Part shown: positions 7,569-17,158 of the stretch, in pieces
Layout: every line of letters starts with the position of its first letter
Numbering within the stretch: position 1 is the stretch's first letter
Assembly: GCA_049644865.1 (NCBI GenBank)
Contig: JBARSV010000018.1
Span: 1 to 64,000, forward strand
Reading direction: 5' to 3'
From: JAPUDQ01 sp049644865
Lineage (GTDB): Bacteria; Patescibacteriota; Saccharimonadia; Saccharimonadales; Saccharimonadaceae
DNA length: 64,000 bases
Position numbers and translations under genes: made by a program
Notes under the pieces: model-generated
What the model was told of the DNA's origin: nothing
Seen by the model: only the letters and a program-made list of their open reading frames with translations
The model's database searches: none

Positions 7569-8273
7569 CTAGGTAGATGCTTTGAGGTGGTTAAGTATCG
7601 TCTGTGCTTGCGCTCGCCCGCCGGTGCTTGTCGTGTCGCCGTCGATAATTTGTGTGACGACGCGGATAGTTTCAGCTAGGTCATCGTTGATGACGATACG
7701 GCAAAGGTCGGTCGAAAGCGCCCATTCCAGTTCACGGATGGCACTCTCGCGGCGCTTTGGCCAAGCTGCGACAAAATCGGCTTCGGTATCATAGCGTCGC
7801 TTCAGACGTTCCATCCATATATCAAAACTAGGTGGGACAAGGAAGAGGGCGAGGGTCGACGGTGAATGTTTCTTGTAATACTGGACGCCCTGATAGTCGA
7901 CATCGCCGATGGCAGTTTTGCCGGCATCGTGGATACGCTTGATCTCTTGCACCGTTGCACCATTTATCTGGCCGTGTACTAGGGCGACTTCAAAGTACTC
8001 TTTGTTCGCAATTTTTTGCAGCGCCTGGTCGCGGGTAAAAAAATAATATTCCCTGCCATCTTGCTCCATGATACCGTCATTTTCCCTCGGTGCGCGCGTC
8101 GTACTGGTGATGATACGAGCAAACCGTTCGGTCTTCGATAGTTCATCTTGAACACGATCTTTGCCCGCGCCAGTGATGCCGCAAAACAGCACCACGTGAG
8201 CGCGTTCGAGCAAATAAACTGCTTCACGAGATGGTAAATAGTTTTGTATTAGAAATTCTTCACTTGATTGCAT
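7569..8273 (-). CDS. gmk: Guanylate-kinase-like protein
   Basis: 234 residues. P-loop FCGITGAGKDR at residues 30-40, then the GMP-binding signature STTRAPRENDG and YYFFTRDQALQKI, and the HGQINGAT segment in place of the usual YGT loop. The family phosphorylates GMP with ATP. The P-loop ends GKD rather than GK[ST], and there is an N-terminal extension of about 25 residues before the first strand, so substrate specificity is not certain. The start has AAGGAG 8 nt upstream and lies 29 bp after lepA, so it is probably the last gene of the ftsH-murJ-lepA-gmk run. Copy A of the structured repeat follows. Confidence 0.85.
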   Translation of the reverse strand: MQSSEEFLIQNYLPSREAVYLLERAHVVLFCGITGAGKDRVQDELSKTERFARIITSTTRAPRENDGIMEQDGREYYFFTRDQALQKIANKEYFEVALVHGQINGATVQEIKRIHDAGKTAIGDVDYQGVQYYKKHSPSTLALFLVPPSFDIWMERLKRRYDTEADFVAAWPKRRESAIRELEWALSTDLCRIVINDDLAETIRVVTQIIDGDTTSTGGRAQAQTILNHLKAST

Positions 8274-8302
8274 ATCATTTACTCCTTGTGATTATCACTC
8301 AT

Positions 8303-10090
8303 TTAACCTCTCTTCAGCATAACAGTAAACGCGTCGGCAGGTATGTCGACTTTGCCGAAGCGTTTCATACGTTTTTTGCCCTTGGCTTGTTTGGCGAGGA
8401 CTTTTTTCTTGCGGGAGACGTCGCCGCCATAGAGGCCGGTCGTGACGTCTTTGCGGTAGGCCGATAGGTCTTCACGCGCGATGAAGCGGGCACCGATCGC
8501 GGCTTGCAAGGCGACTTGGAAATTTTGGCGCGGTATGACGTCTTTAAGTTTCTTAGTGATGTCGCGTCCGAGAGCTTGGGATTCACTGCGATGCGTCATA
8601 ACACTGAGAGCATCAACCATCTCGCCCGCGACATAGAAATCAACCCGGACCAAGTCTTCAGCTCGGTATCCATCGAGCTCATAATTAAAACTGCCATAGC
8701 CGCTCGTAACACTTTTGAGTTGGTCATAGAAGTCCGTCAAGAGATTGGCGAGCGGCGCCTGAAAACTAATGAGTGAACGCTGGTCGATATAACTGAGGTT
8801 GGTTTGTAGGCCGCGTTTACTGACGATAAGCTGTATGACCGCGCCGACATAGTCTTGCGGCACGACGATCTCACCGCGAATCCACGGCTCGCGTATCTCG
8901 GCGATCTTACTCACTTCGGGCAGTTCGCTAGCACTTTTGATATCAAGTTGAGTCCCGTCGGTCATACTGACTTCATAGTCGGTGCTCGGGTTCGTCACCA
9001 CGAGATCGAGATCGTATTCGCGCTCCAACCGTTCGCGGATGATATCCATGTGAAGCAGCCCGAGGAAACCAATCCGCACACCAAAGCCTAGTACTGGTGA
9101 ATTTTCCGGTTCAAACTGCAGCGCCGAGTCACTGAGGCTAAGTTTTTCGACGGCGTCTTTGAGGTCTTGGTAATCTTCATTGCTCACCGGGAAAAAACCG
9201 GCATAGACAAACGGCTTGACGAGTTTGTAGCCGGGTAGTGGAGCATGGGCACGACTGTGCGACGTCGTAATCGTATCGCCGACACGCGCATCGCGAGTGG
9301 TTTTGAGGTTGGTGACGATGTAGCCAATCTCACCCGTCGCAATACTCGGGTCGGGCGTCATGGTCGGACTGAGATGCCCAACTTCGAGTGCGATACCATG
9401 CGCACTGGTACCAAGCATCTCGATGGTATCGCCCTTGCCGATCGCACCGTCAACGACGCGCGTATAGAGTATGACACCACGATAATCATCGTAGTAACTG
9501 TCAAATATCAGACCGCGAGTCGCGGTGTCACAGTCGCCGCGTGGCGGCGGTACTTGCTCGACGATGGTATCGAGCACTCGCAATACGCCCTCACCCGTCT
9601 TGGCGCTAATTTTGAGTATGTCAGTCTCATCGCACCCAAGCAGATTGATGATCTCAGCACTGACGCGAGGCACATCGGCGGCTGGTAAATCAATCTTGTT
9701 GAGTACTGGTATGATGGTGAGATTTGCCTCGAGTGCTAAGTACACATTGGCCAAGGTCTGTGCTTGAATGCCCTGGCTGGCGTCGACCACCAGCACCGCA
9801 CCCTCGCAGGCTTGCAGACTACGGCTGACCTCATAACTAAAGTCCACATGGCCAGGAGTATCAATCAGGTTGAGATCGTACTCTGTCCTCTCATACATAT
9901 ACTTCATCCTCACTGGCGCAAGTTTGATCGTGATGCCTTTTTCCCGCTCGAGATCCATACTATCGAGTAGCTGAGATTTCATATCGCGCTGCTGTACGGT
10001 TCCGGTCAGCTCGAGCATACGATCGGCCAGTGTACTTTTGCCGTGATCGATGTGTGCAATGATACAAAAATTTCGTATATGTGCGCTCAT
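8303..10090 (-). CDS. lepA: Elongation factor 4 (LepA), ribosome back-translocating GTPase
   Basis: 595 residues, full length. GTPase motifs are G1 AHIDHGKST (residues 12-20), G3 DTPGHVDF (near 77-84) and G4 NKID (near 131-134). The C-terminal domain is typical (SYGSFNYELDGYRAEDLVRVDFYVAGE). It remodels stalled ribosomes and affects initiation. Its ATG overlaps the murJ stop by 4 bp, so the genes are translationally coupled. Confidence 0.98.
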   Translation of the reverse strand: MSAHIRNFCIIAHIDHGKSTLADRMLELTGTVQQRDMKSQLLDSMDLEREKGITIKLAPVRMKYMYERTEYDLNLIDTPGHVDFSYEVSRSLQACEGAVLVVDASQGIQAQTLANVYLALEANLTIIPVLNKIDLPAADVPRVSAEIINLLGCDETDILKISAKTGEGVLRVLDTIVEQVPPPRGDCDTATRGLIFDSYYDDYRGVILYTRVVDGAIGKGDTIEMLGTSAHGIALEVGHLSPTMTPDPSIATGEIGYIVTNLKTTRDARVGDTITTSHSRAHAPLPGYKLVKPFVYAGFFPVSNEDYQDLKDAVEKLSLSDSALQFEPENSPVLGFGVRIGFLGLLHMDIIRERLEREYDLDLVVTNPSTDYEVSMTDGTQLDIKSASELPEVSKIAEIREPWIRGEIVVPQDYVGAVIQLIVSKRGLQTNLSYIDQRSLISFQAPLANLLTDFYDQLKSVTSGYGSFNYELDGYRAEDLVRVDFYVAGEMVDALSVMTHRSESQALGRDITKKLKDVIPRQNFQVALQAAIGARFIAREDLSAYRKDVTTGLYGGDVSRKKKVLAKQAKGKKRMKRFGKVDIPADAFTVMLKRG

Positions 10091-11757
10091 CGCCCATTCC
10101 TTAGCTGAACAAATAGTACCTGTTTGAGTTTTTCAACTACCGCATGAGCTTCACGTAGGTGCATCCGATAACATACGCCCACATAGACGCTAAGGCTAAT
10201 TAGCACGACCAAGAAGAACTTCGGAAAGACCGACGCAAAGCTGAGGTCGTTGACCGTTAATTGAAATACCGTGACTGTTTGGAACGCAACAATGCCTGTC
10301 ACGAAAGATGCTGCCGACATCAACAACAATGCTCGACGCATGGCATGATCAAATAAATTTTTGATACGACGAGAAATAATAACAAACAGTACTATGACTT
10401 CAACCACAGCCACAATAGTTTGTGCCCATGCTAAACCATAGATACCCAAATTGAATTGCATCGTGAACATCACGGCCAGCGCTATGTTAAGACCAATAGT
10501 GAAGAAAGAGATGTACAACGGTGTTTTCGTATCTTGCTGTGCGTAAAACGCACGTGATGCGATATGATACACGGCGCGAAACAAGATCGCAACCGTCAAA
10601 ATGCCAAGCGTCGTCGCAACAATCGGTTTACCACCATTAAACAAGAAGCTCGCGAGATACCCACGAGTAAAATATGTTATGACGGCTGTTGGCATAGCCA
10701 ACCACACGATGACGCGCAGTACCATCTGCAGCTCTTTACGAAATAGGTCAGGTCTTCCCTGACTCAATCGTTCAGTCATTTGCGGAAAAGCTGCTGTACT
10801 GATTGCCACACCAATAAGTGTTACCGGCACCATATGGAGCGTTAAAGCTTGTTGATAATTTCTAATGGTACCACTAATCATCCGTGATGCAAGGCTCGTC
10901 TCAACAAGCGTGTTGATATAATCAATCCCTTGGTCAAGCGAACGAGCTGGCAACAACCGAAGGACGGTACGAAAGCCTTCATTTTTCCAGGCAATTTTGA
11001 ATTGATAATCAAATCCCATGCCGATAAGACCAAGTGCGCTCACGATCAGTTGCATGATGCTCCCGAGCACCACGCCCAGTGCAACACCCATGATGCCTCC
11101 CTCAAACAGTTGCACGCCAAAGAGCGATATACCATTTGTAAACACAGTGATGCCGATAATAATGCCAATGTTGTAGATGAGCGGCGCAAGTGCAAAAAAT
11201 GTAAATCGCCCAATTGCCTGCTGCATGCTGGCGATAACACTCGCAACCGCGAAGACAAACGGGTTGATGGCAATCACCCTCATCATGCTCGCCGCCAAGC
11301 CATGACCGCTATCGTCAAGCCCCGGCCAAATCAGCCGCACGAGGACATCGGCAAAGATAATAATAAGTACGCTTACGATAAGCGTCAGCAGCGCCATAAT
11401 ATTGATCATGCTATAGCTCAGCTGCCAGGCCGAGGCTTTGTTGCCGCCACTCAAACGCTCAGTAAAGACCGGAATAAATGTCACACTGAGAGCGCCACTT
11501 GTCAGCAAGAAGAACATGAAGTCAGGTATGATAAATGCCACCGTGTAGGCATCGAGCCCCACTGGATAACCGACACTTCCCGTGACAAGATTTGGACCGT
11601 AGGTGCTATTGAGCAAACGATCACGAAACAACCCAAGCACACTCGCCAGCAAACTCGAACCGGCTAGTAATGCAGCCGCTGCCTTGATAGGCAAGCGCGT
11701 GTTGGCGCGGTTCATAGCATGACGCACTCGGGTAAAGGGACGAGTGGCTTTTTCCAT
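10087..11757 (-). CDS. murJ: Lipid II flippase MurJ (MviN family)
   Basis: 556 residues with about 14 predicted membrane helices. The conserved N-terminal region reads LLASVLGLFRDRLL, then DAYTVAFIIPDFMFFLLTSGALSVTFIPVF, diagnostic of MurJ. It moves lipid-linked peptidoglycan precursor across the membrane. It starts 14 bp after the ftsH stop and overlaps lepA at its end. With murC, PBP1A and the DivIC-like gene in this window it shows that the cell makes its own peptidoglycan. Confidence 0.96.
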   Translation of the reverse strand: MEKATRPFTRVRHAMNRANTRLPIKAAAALLAGSSLLASVLGLFRDRLLNSTYGPNLVTGSVGYPVGLDAYTVAFIIPDFMFFLLTSGALSVTFIPVFTERLSGGNKASAWQLSYSMINIMALLTLIVSVLIIIFADVLVRLIWPGLDDSGHGLAASMMRVIAINPFVFAVASVIASMQQAIGRFTFFALAPLIYNIGIIIGITVFTNGISLFGVQLFEGGIMGVALGVVLGSIMQLIVSALGLIGMGFDYQFKIAWKNEGFRTVLRLLPARSLDQGIDYINTLVETSLASRMISGTIRNYQQALTLHMVPVTLIGVAISTAAFPQMTERLSQGRPDLFRKELQMVLRVIVWLAMPTAVITYFTRGYLASFLFNGGKPIVATTLGILTVAILFRAVYHIASRAFYAQQDTKTPLYISFFTIGLNIALAVMFTMQFNLGIYGLAWAQTIVAVVEVIVLFVIISRRIKNLFDHAMRRALLLMSAASFVTGIVAFQTVTVFQLTVNDLSFASVFPKFFLVVLISLSVYVGVCYRMHLREAHAVVEKLKQVLFVQLRNGR

Positions 11758-11771
11758 AGTCGGGGGAGGCG

Positions 11772-13643
11772 CTAGTACAGCGCTGCACTATGCGGCAGCG
11801 TCGCGCCTTTGAGGAGCTCCTTGACCCTCGTTTCATCGACCGTTTCTTCTTTGAGGAGAGCGTCGGCAAGCGTATCGAGATGCTTGCGGTTGTGCGTGAT
11901 GACGAGCTCGGCCCGTTTAGCCGCTTCTTTGATGAGTCGCTCAACTTCATCATCAATCATCTTGGCGGTTTCGTCGCTATATGGCCGCTCGTGCACCATA
12001 CGATCAAACATCATACCGCCGTTGTCTTCATGAAATACTTGATCGCGGAGCGTACTACCCATACCCTGTTCGATCACCATATCGCGAGCAATTTCGGTCG
12101 CTTTTCTTAGGTCAGAACCGGCACCAGTCGTGACGCGGTCTTGGCCAAAAACAACCTTTTCGGCAATACGGCCACCGAGGGCACGTGCGAGAACGTCTTT
12201 AAACTCGATAATACTGGTATATATACGATCTTCAGGTGGCAAAAACCACGTCACACCACCAGTACCCCCACGCGGAATGATAGTGACTTTATGCACTGGA
12301 TCACTGTCGGGCAAAACATGCCCCACGATAGCATGGCCAGCCTCATGGTAAGCCGTCAGCTTCTTGTCGTCATCGTTCATGATACGTGTTTTGCGTTCTG
12401 GACCAATTGAAACTTTTTCAAGAGCTTCTGTCACATCGTCATTGGTAATAACTTTGCGGTTAGCCCTGGCGGCCTTAATAGCCGCTTCGTTGACGATGTT
12501 GGCGAGATCAGCACCCGAGCTACCTGCTGTTTTAGCGGCCAACGCGTCAACATCGACAGATTGATCGACCGGTTTGTCTTTCAGGTGAACTTTGAGAATC
12601 GCTTCGCGGTCCTTGCGATCGGGCAAATCTATATTGACGCGTCGATCGAACCGACCAGGGCGAAGGAGGGCAGGATCAAGCACATCGGCGCGGTTAGTCG
12701 CTGCCAGCACAATAACATTTGTACCAGTCTCAAAACCATCCATCTCCACCAATATTTGGTTCAGAGTTTGTTCGCGCTCGTCGTGACCGCCACCCATACC
12801 ACTACCACGGCGGCGACCGACAGCATCGATCTCATCGATAAATATTATGCATGGTGCGTTTTTCTTGGCTTTTTCGAAGAGATCGCGTACACGGCTTGCA
12901 CCGACTCCGACAAACATCTCAACAAATTCAGAACCCGATATGCTAAAGAATGGTACACCCGCCTCACCAGCCACTGCACGTGCCAGCATGGTCTTGCCTG
13001 TACCTGGAGGGCCAATCAGCAACACCCCTTTAGGTATGCGTGCTTTGACATCGGCAAATTTTTTCGGGTGCTTGAGAAAGTCAACCACTTCGACTAAGTC
13101 TTCTTTTGTCTCCTCGCTTCCTGCAATATCATCGAAAACAACTTTCTCTTTATCGGTACCGTATAACTTAGCACGTGATTTACCAAAACCCATTGCCTGG
13201 TTGCTTTGTCCCTGAGCTTGACGGAACATAAACAAGAAAAGACCACCGATAAGAAGAACAGGTAAAAATATACCTAGCAAATTCATGATAGTGGTACTTG
13301 TTTCAGACGGAGTTTTAAATTTAACCTCTACACTGGCGTCTTTGTTGAGACCCTGTTCATAGATAGAGCCCTCACCGATTACCGCCTTTTCTTTGGCCTT
13401 TGCTGTATCGTCTTGCCCCTTGTCTACGACGTATACTGTACGTCCTTCGACGATGAGGCGACCAATCTCACCTTTGTTTGCACGAGCCAATATGTCATTG
13501 ATAGGCTTCTCGGTCGCAGCAGAGGGCTGCAGAAAGGTCGACAGGACGAAGAGTGCAATCAAAAATAATGATGTCCAAAATAGTGAAGCGCGAATCGCAT
13601 TTGATTTGTTGGGGGCTTGGTTTTTGGGACGTTTTAATGCCAT
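11772..13643 (-). CDS. ftsH: ATP-dependent zinc metalloprotease FtsH
   Basis: 623 residues. Two N-terminal membrane helices (about residues 23-41 and 115-138) flank a small extracytoplasmic domain. The AAA+ ATPase has Walker A GPPGTGKT, Walker B IIFIDEIDAVG and the SRH, and the protease has HEAGH for zinc. It degrades membrane and regulatory proteins as a hexamer. The start at 13643 is preceded by TATAAA and a weak AGGA. It lies 40 bp after tilS and may begin its own ftsH-murJ-lepA-gmk unit. Confidence 0.98.
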   Translation of the reverse strand: MALKRPKNQAPNKSNAIRASLFWTSLFLIALFVLSTFLQPSAATEKPINDILARANKGEIGRLIVEGRTVYVVDKGQDDTAKAKEKAVIGEGSIYEQGLNKDASVEVKFKTPSETSTTIMNLLGIFLPVLLIGGLFLFMFRQAQGQSNQAMGFGKSRAKLYGTDKEKVVFDDIAGSEETKEDLVEVVDFLKHPKKFADVKARIPKGVLLIGPPGTGKTMLARAVAGEAGVPFFSISGSEFVEMFVGVGASRVRDLFEKAKKNAPCIIFIDEIDAVGRRRGSGMGGGHDEREQTLNQILVEMDGFETGTNVIVLAATNRADVLDPALLRPGRFDRRVNIDLPDRKDREAILKVHLKDKPVDQSVDVDALAAKTAGSSGADLANIVNEAAIKAARANRKVITNDDVTEALEKVSIGPERKTRIMNDDDKKLTAYHEAGHAIVGHVLPDSDPVHKVTIIPRGGTGGVTWFLPPEDRIYTSIIEFKDVLARALGGRIAEKVVFGQDRVTTGAGSDLRKATEIARDMVIEQGMGSTLRDQVFHEDNGGMMFDRMVHERPYSDETAKMIDDEVERLIKEAAKRAELVITHNRKHLDTLADALLKEETVDETRVKELLKGATLPHSAALY

Positions 13644-13683
13644 TGATTTCCTTTTATACTACGATAGTTTATCTCTGTATAGT

Positions 13684-14553
13684 CTAGCAGACATCAGATG
13701 ACGAAACAATGCGGATACCTCGAGGTGTCGCAACTACGGTTACACCATCTTCATGCAACTTCTTACCTGTCCGAGCCGTACTAATAAAATGCCACAGGCG
13801 GTCAAGTGTTCTCGTCTCAAGACGGCGACCAATCCACATGGCAAGCATCTCACGCGCAACCGCTTGATCAACCATGACAAGATTGTAGCGTCGCAACTCA
13901 CCTTTATCGATAGCAATAGACATAACTTCGGCGAGAAGAGGTTCAATATCATTTGTGATTGCTGTCTGTCGATACCATATGTCGAGTAGTTGATAGCGCT
14001 CAGTGACTGTCATGCGGCGCATGATAGTCTGGCGAATCATATTGCGCATATACCGCGGATCATCATTGGTACTATCATCACGCCACTCGAGTTCATGCTC
14101 GATAGCATAGCGAACAACTTCAGCCTTGCTCATGGCGAGCAGCGGCCGTAGCATACCACTATGTTCACGCAACGAGCAAAGTCCGCGCCAGCCAGTCCCG
14201 CGGACAAGGTTGATCATCATGGTCTCTAAGACATCGTCTTGGTGGTGCGCCGTCACGATAGCCTCGGCTTTATGTCGTTTTTTTACTTCATTGAGAAATT
14301 GATAGCGGGCATCACGAGCACGCTCTTCCGATGCCTGAGCACCTAGCCGTAGCTGAGTCGATTCATACACGAGGCCATACTGCTGGGCGAGACGTTCGAC
14401 AAACAGCGCGTCATCGTGGCTATCATCACGGATCCCATGGTCGACGTGCGCCACAACGAGTTGGGAGCTGGGAGTTGAGAGTTGGGAGTTGGTGAGCATG
14501 TCTAGTAGGACAACCGAGTCGATACCGCCAGAAACTGCGACAATGTATGTCAT
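13684..14553 (-). CDS. tilS: tRNA(Ile)-lysidine synthetase TilS
   Basis: 289 residues, the short form without the long C-terminal domains. The PP-loop SGGIDS is at residues 8-13, followed by VVAHVDHGIR and TAHHQDDVLETMMINLVRGTG. It converts C34 of CAT-anticodon tRNA-Ile2 to lysidine, which is essential for decoding AUA; three CAT-anticodon tRNAs are in this window. The ATG overlaps the pap2 stop (ATGA). Between the PP-loop helix and VVAHVDHG lies an inserted Ser/Gln-rich stretch (TNSQLSTPSSQL) encoded by a five-unit heptamer repeat (14458-14492). Confidence 0.95.
   Translation of the reverse strand: MTYIVAVSGGIDSVVLLDMLTNSQLSTPSSQLVVAHVDHGIRDDSHDDALFVERLAQQYGLVYESTQLRLGAQASEERARDARYQFLNEVKKRHKAEAIVTAHHQDDVLETMMINLVRGTGWRGLCSLREHSGMLRPLLAMSKAEVVRYAIEHELEWRDDSTNDDPRYMRNMIRQTIMRRMTVTERYQLLDIWYRQTAITNDIEPLLAEVMSIAIDKGELRRYNLVMVDQAVAREMLAMWIGRRLETRTLDRLWHFISTARTGKKLHEDGVTVVATPRGIRIVSSSDVC
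14458..14492. repeat. Five-unit heptamer repeat inside tilS
   Basis: GAGTTGG, GAGCTGG, GAGTTGA, GAGTTGG, GAGTTGG in exact 7-bp register. It lies in frame in tilS and encodes the inserted stretch TNSQLSTPSSQL. Thirty-five bases is not a multiple of three, so gain or loss of one unit would shift the frame. Confidence 0.85.
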
Positions 14554-15227
14554 GGCCCGTGACGCTGTTTGCGATAGACGATAGTGGCAACAACCAATAC
14601 CCATGAGGTGGAGACCAACCACCCAGCCATGATATCGGTCGGATAATGCACACCGAGATACAACCGACTAACCCCAATTGCCAGCATATATATGACGCCT
14701 CCCACCACGGCCCACCAACGCCAGCGTGTTGGCCAGAGTATGACTATGATCACTGTTGCCAGTGATGCCGAGGCCATGGCATGGCCGCTAGGAAATGAGA
14801 AGGAGTTTTCGGTGACGATGCGCTCCCATAACTGTGGCCGATCACGCTGAAACAATGCCTTCAGTGTGACATTGATGACAGCCGACCCGCCGATGCCAAG
14901 CGCGGCGACTAGTAAGTCACGATATCGCCGAGCCCGCCACAAGATCATGAGAAGTGCGATCGCAGCTGCGCTAACCCACCAAACATTACCAAGGTCAGTG
15001 ATAGTAATTACGATTGCATCATTGGTCGCCGATGCAAATTCATGGATGTATCTCAGCACCGCGTCATCAAACCCTAGTGTATCTTGCTCACGCACTTCAT
15101 TGGCCAGTGCCGCAAACGTGATCACCGGTAGCAAATAGATGGCGAAAAAACCAGCTAATTTCTGCCACGTCGCATGTGACAGCGCGTGAGTAAATTCGCG
15201 TAGTTCATCGATAACACGTCGGTTCAT
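14550..15227 (-). CDS. PAP2-family membrane phosphatase
   Basis: 225 residues with about six membrane helices. All three phosphatase motifs are present: KALFQRDRP (K-x6-RP), FPSGHAM (PSGH) and SRLYLGVHYPTD (SR-x5-H-x3-D). Likely substrates are lipid pyrophosphates or phosphatidate; an undecaprenyl-pyrophosphate phosphatase role would fit the wall genes nearby but is inference. TATACT (15235-15240) lies 7 nt before the ATG, so a leaderless mRNA is predicted for pap2-tilS. Confidence 0.92.
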   Translation of the reverse strand: MNRRVIDELREFTHALSHATWQKLAGFFAIYLLPVITFAALANEVREQDTLGFDDAVLRYIHEFASATNDAIVITITDLGNVWWVSAAAIALLMILWRARRYRDLLVAALGIGGSAVINVTLKALFQRDRPQLWERIVTENSFSFPSGHAMASASLATVIIVILWPTRWRWWAVVGGVIYMLAIGVSRLYLGVHYPTDIMAGWLVSTSWVLVVATIVYRKQRHGP

Positions 15228-15242
15228 AGCTACCAGTATACG

Positions 15243-16247
15243 TCACGCTTTTGGCAGTCGCAGGTAAAACGTCGTGCCTTTGCCCTCTGTACTTACAACG
15301 GTAACCTCGCCGCGTTGCTGCTCGATATGACGCTTCGCGATCGATAGTCCGAGACCGTGACCCTCGACATTGAGCTTGCTACGTGATTGGTCGGCGCGAT
15401 AAAACCGATCAAAGACTCGCGGCAAATCATTCTCAGCGATTCCAATGCCTTCATCGATAACTGCAAGTTCTACAATCTTGTCCTTGACCTCGCTTGTCAA
15501 TCGAATCGTGCTGCCAGTCGGACTATATTTGATCGCATTGTCGATGAGTATAGTTAGCACATCAGTTAAACTCTCGACATTGGCGGTAACCAAGGCCGGG
15601 CTGATGGTATTATCGATAGCTATGTTTTTAGCCTGAGCGATAGCGACTGAGCGATTCACGGCCTCCACGGCAACGTCTTCGATCTGCACGGTCGTTAGCG
15701 GCATATCTTGGTTGTTGGCCAGTAGCAGCAGGCGATCGGTGAGGGTGCGCAAACGATGCACTTCATCGAGATTACTCTGTAGTGTCTCAGCATGTGAAGC
15801 CTTGGTCGATTTTTTGTCGCGCAGTTCAACCTCCGTCTCGGTTTGCATGACTGCGAGCGGAGTACGTAACTCATGGGCTGCATCGGAACTAAAACGTGCC
15901 TGCGCTTCGAGTGTCTCCTGGATAGGCCGCAGTGTTCGCTTTGCCAGTAGATAACTTAGCGCACCGCCGCCTATCAAAACCACGACGTTAAAAAATACCA
16001 GATTACCGATTAAGCGCGCATTGCTGTCGTCGATCCGCCGCTGACGCAGCATCACTACTGTGTCGTCTTCGATAAATATCCGCGTCTCACCAGGTCGGCG
16101 TGGCCCGAGGGCACGACCAAACTCGTCACTTGCTACTCGGTATAGCACCAGGCTAAATAGCAGACTGATGACCATTAGTATGGCCATATACCACGCCGTC
16201 AAGCGTAGCGTTGCGTTGTCGAACAGTGTGCGGTGTTGGCTCATCAT
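15243..16247 (-). CDS. Membrane sensor histidine kinase
   Basis: 334 residues. Membrane helices at about 15-36 and 81-103 flank a short (about 45 aa) external loop; a HAMP-like linker is followed by the HisKA box AAHELRTPLAVM with the phospho-acceptor His at about 125, and the HATPase N-box LTILIDNAIKYS, then VIDEGIGI and GHGLGLSIAKRH. It pairs with the response regulator upstream; ATGATGA overlap of the two genes shows coupling. The small external loop makes direct ligand binding unlikely and favours an accessory protein such as the secreted one at 17159. Confidence 0.93.
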   Translation of the reverse strand: MMSQHRTLFDNATLRLTAWYMAILMVISLLFSLVLYRVASDEFGRALGPRRPGETRIFIEDDTVVMLRQRRIDDSNARLIGNLVFFNVVVLIGGGALSYLLAKRTLRPIQETLEAQARFSSDAAHELRTPLAVMQTETEVELRDKKSTKASHAETLQSNLDEVHRLRTLTDRLLLLANNQDMPLTTVQIEDVAVEAVNRSVAIAQAKNIAIDNTISPALVTANVESLTDVLTILIDNAIKYSPTGSTIRLTSEVKDKIVELAVIDEGIGIAENDLPRVFDRFYRADQSRSKLNVEGHGLGLSIAKRHIEQQRGEVTVVSTEGKGTTFYLRLPKA

Positions 16248-16921
16248 GCCTCTATCTTATACCCAAAACCGCGAACCGTCTGGATCATCTGCGACTTGTT
16301 CTTAAATGGTTTATCTATCTTGTTACGCAGGTAACCGATGTAGGCCTCGACGGTATTTGGCAAGACATCACTATCAAAATCCCAGACGTGGTTGATAATA
16401 TTGGTCTTACTGAGCACCCGGCCAGGGTTGCGCATCAGGTATTCGAGCAGCGAAAATTCAGTCTGCGTCAGATCGATTGCAGTTGTACCGCGTTTGACTT
16501 CATAGGTGACGGTATCGAGTGAGACATCGCCAACCGTCAATACATTGCTTATCGTCTCATGTGGCCGGCGCATCAGTGCGCGGATGCGCGCCAGTAGTTC
16601 TTCAAAACTAAATGGTTTAGTCAGGTAGTCATCGGCCCCAGCATTGAGCCCAGCCACACGGTCACGAATCTGCGCCTTGGCTGTCAGCATAAGAATTGGT
16701 GTCGCGTTACCAGCCTGACGGAGCGTCTCGCAGATCTGCACCCCGTCCATTCCTCCCGGCAACATTCGGTCCAGCACTATCACGTCATAGTCGTCGTTTT
16801 CCGCCGCCGCCAGGCCGCTCGGTCCATCGTGATACACCTCGACCACGGCCCGCTCTTGCTCCAAGCCCAGCTTTACCGCCCGAGCAATTTTGCGTTCGTC
16901 TTCGATGAGTAGTATCTTCAT
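16244..16921 (-). CDS. OmpR/PhoB-type response regulator
   Basis: 225 residues beginning MKILLIEDERKIAR. Receiver domain acidic pair E8-D9, phospho-acceptor D51 (VIVLDRMLPG) and K (MLTAKA); C-terminal winged helix with LTQTEFSLLEYLMRNPGRVLSK and TVRGFGYKIE. Start 16921 is preferred because TATACT (16929-16934) lies 7 nt upstream. It is the first gene of a regulator-kinase operon. Confidence 0.95.
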   Translation of the reverse strand: MKILLIEDERKIARAVKLGLEQERAVVEVYHDGPSGLAAAENDDYDVIVLDRMLPGGMDGVQICETLRQAGNATPILMLTAKAQIRDRVAGLNAGADDYLTKPFSFEELLARIRALMRRPHETISNVLTVGDVSLDTVTYEVKRGTTAIDLTQTEFSLLEYLMRNPGRVLSKTNIINHVWDFDSDVLPNTVEAYIGYLRNKIDKPFKNKSQMIQTVRGFGYKIEA

Positions 16922-17001
16922 ATTTATTAGTATAGTTAGTTTCCTGAGATATTGCTGATACATACCATTCTCGTTACTTTCATTATCTACCTTCCGTCAA
17001 T

Positions 17002-17049
17002 AAAAACTATGGAAAAAATAATCACGTGATTATTTTCTCCATAGTTTTT
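17002..17049. repeat. 48-bp palindromic repeat, copy 2
   Basis: AAAAACTATGG-A-AAAAATAATCAC pairs with GTGATTATTTT-CT-CCATAGTTTTT, centred on CACGTG. It closely matches the element at 6062-6102. It is downstream of the secreted-protein gene at 17159 and upstream of the response regulator promoter. Confidence 0.75.
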
Positions 17050-17158
17050 ACAGGACGCAATCTCATCTATGGCGGTACTTAGGATTGCGAATGAGATGCT
17101 CACGCCGTTCGATATTGCGGCGTGAGCATAGCAAATGGCGTCTTGAGGTCAACTCTGC

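Noticed and set aside
10930..11667. 245-residue reading frame on the + strand opposite murJ
   Set aside because: His/Lys/Asn-rich shadow of a well conserved membrane protein; no ribosome site or family match.
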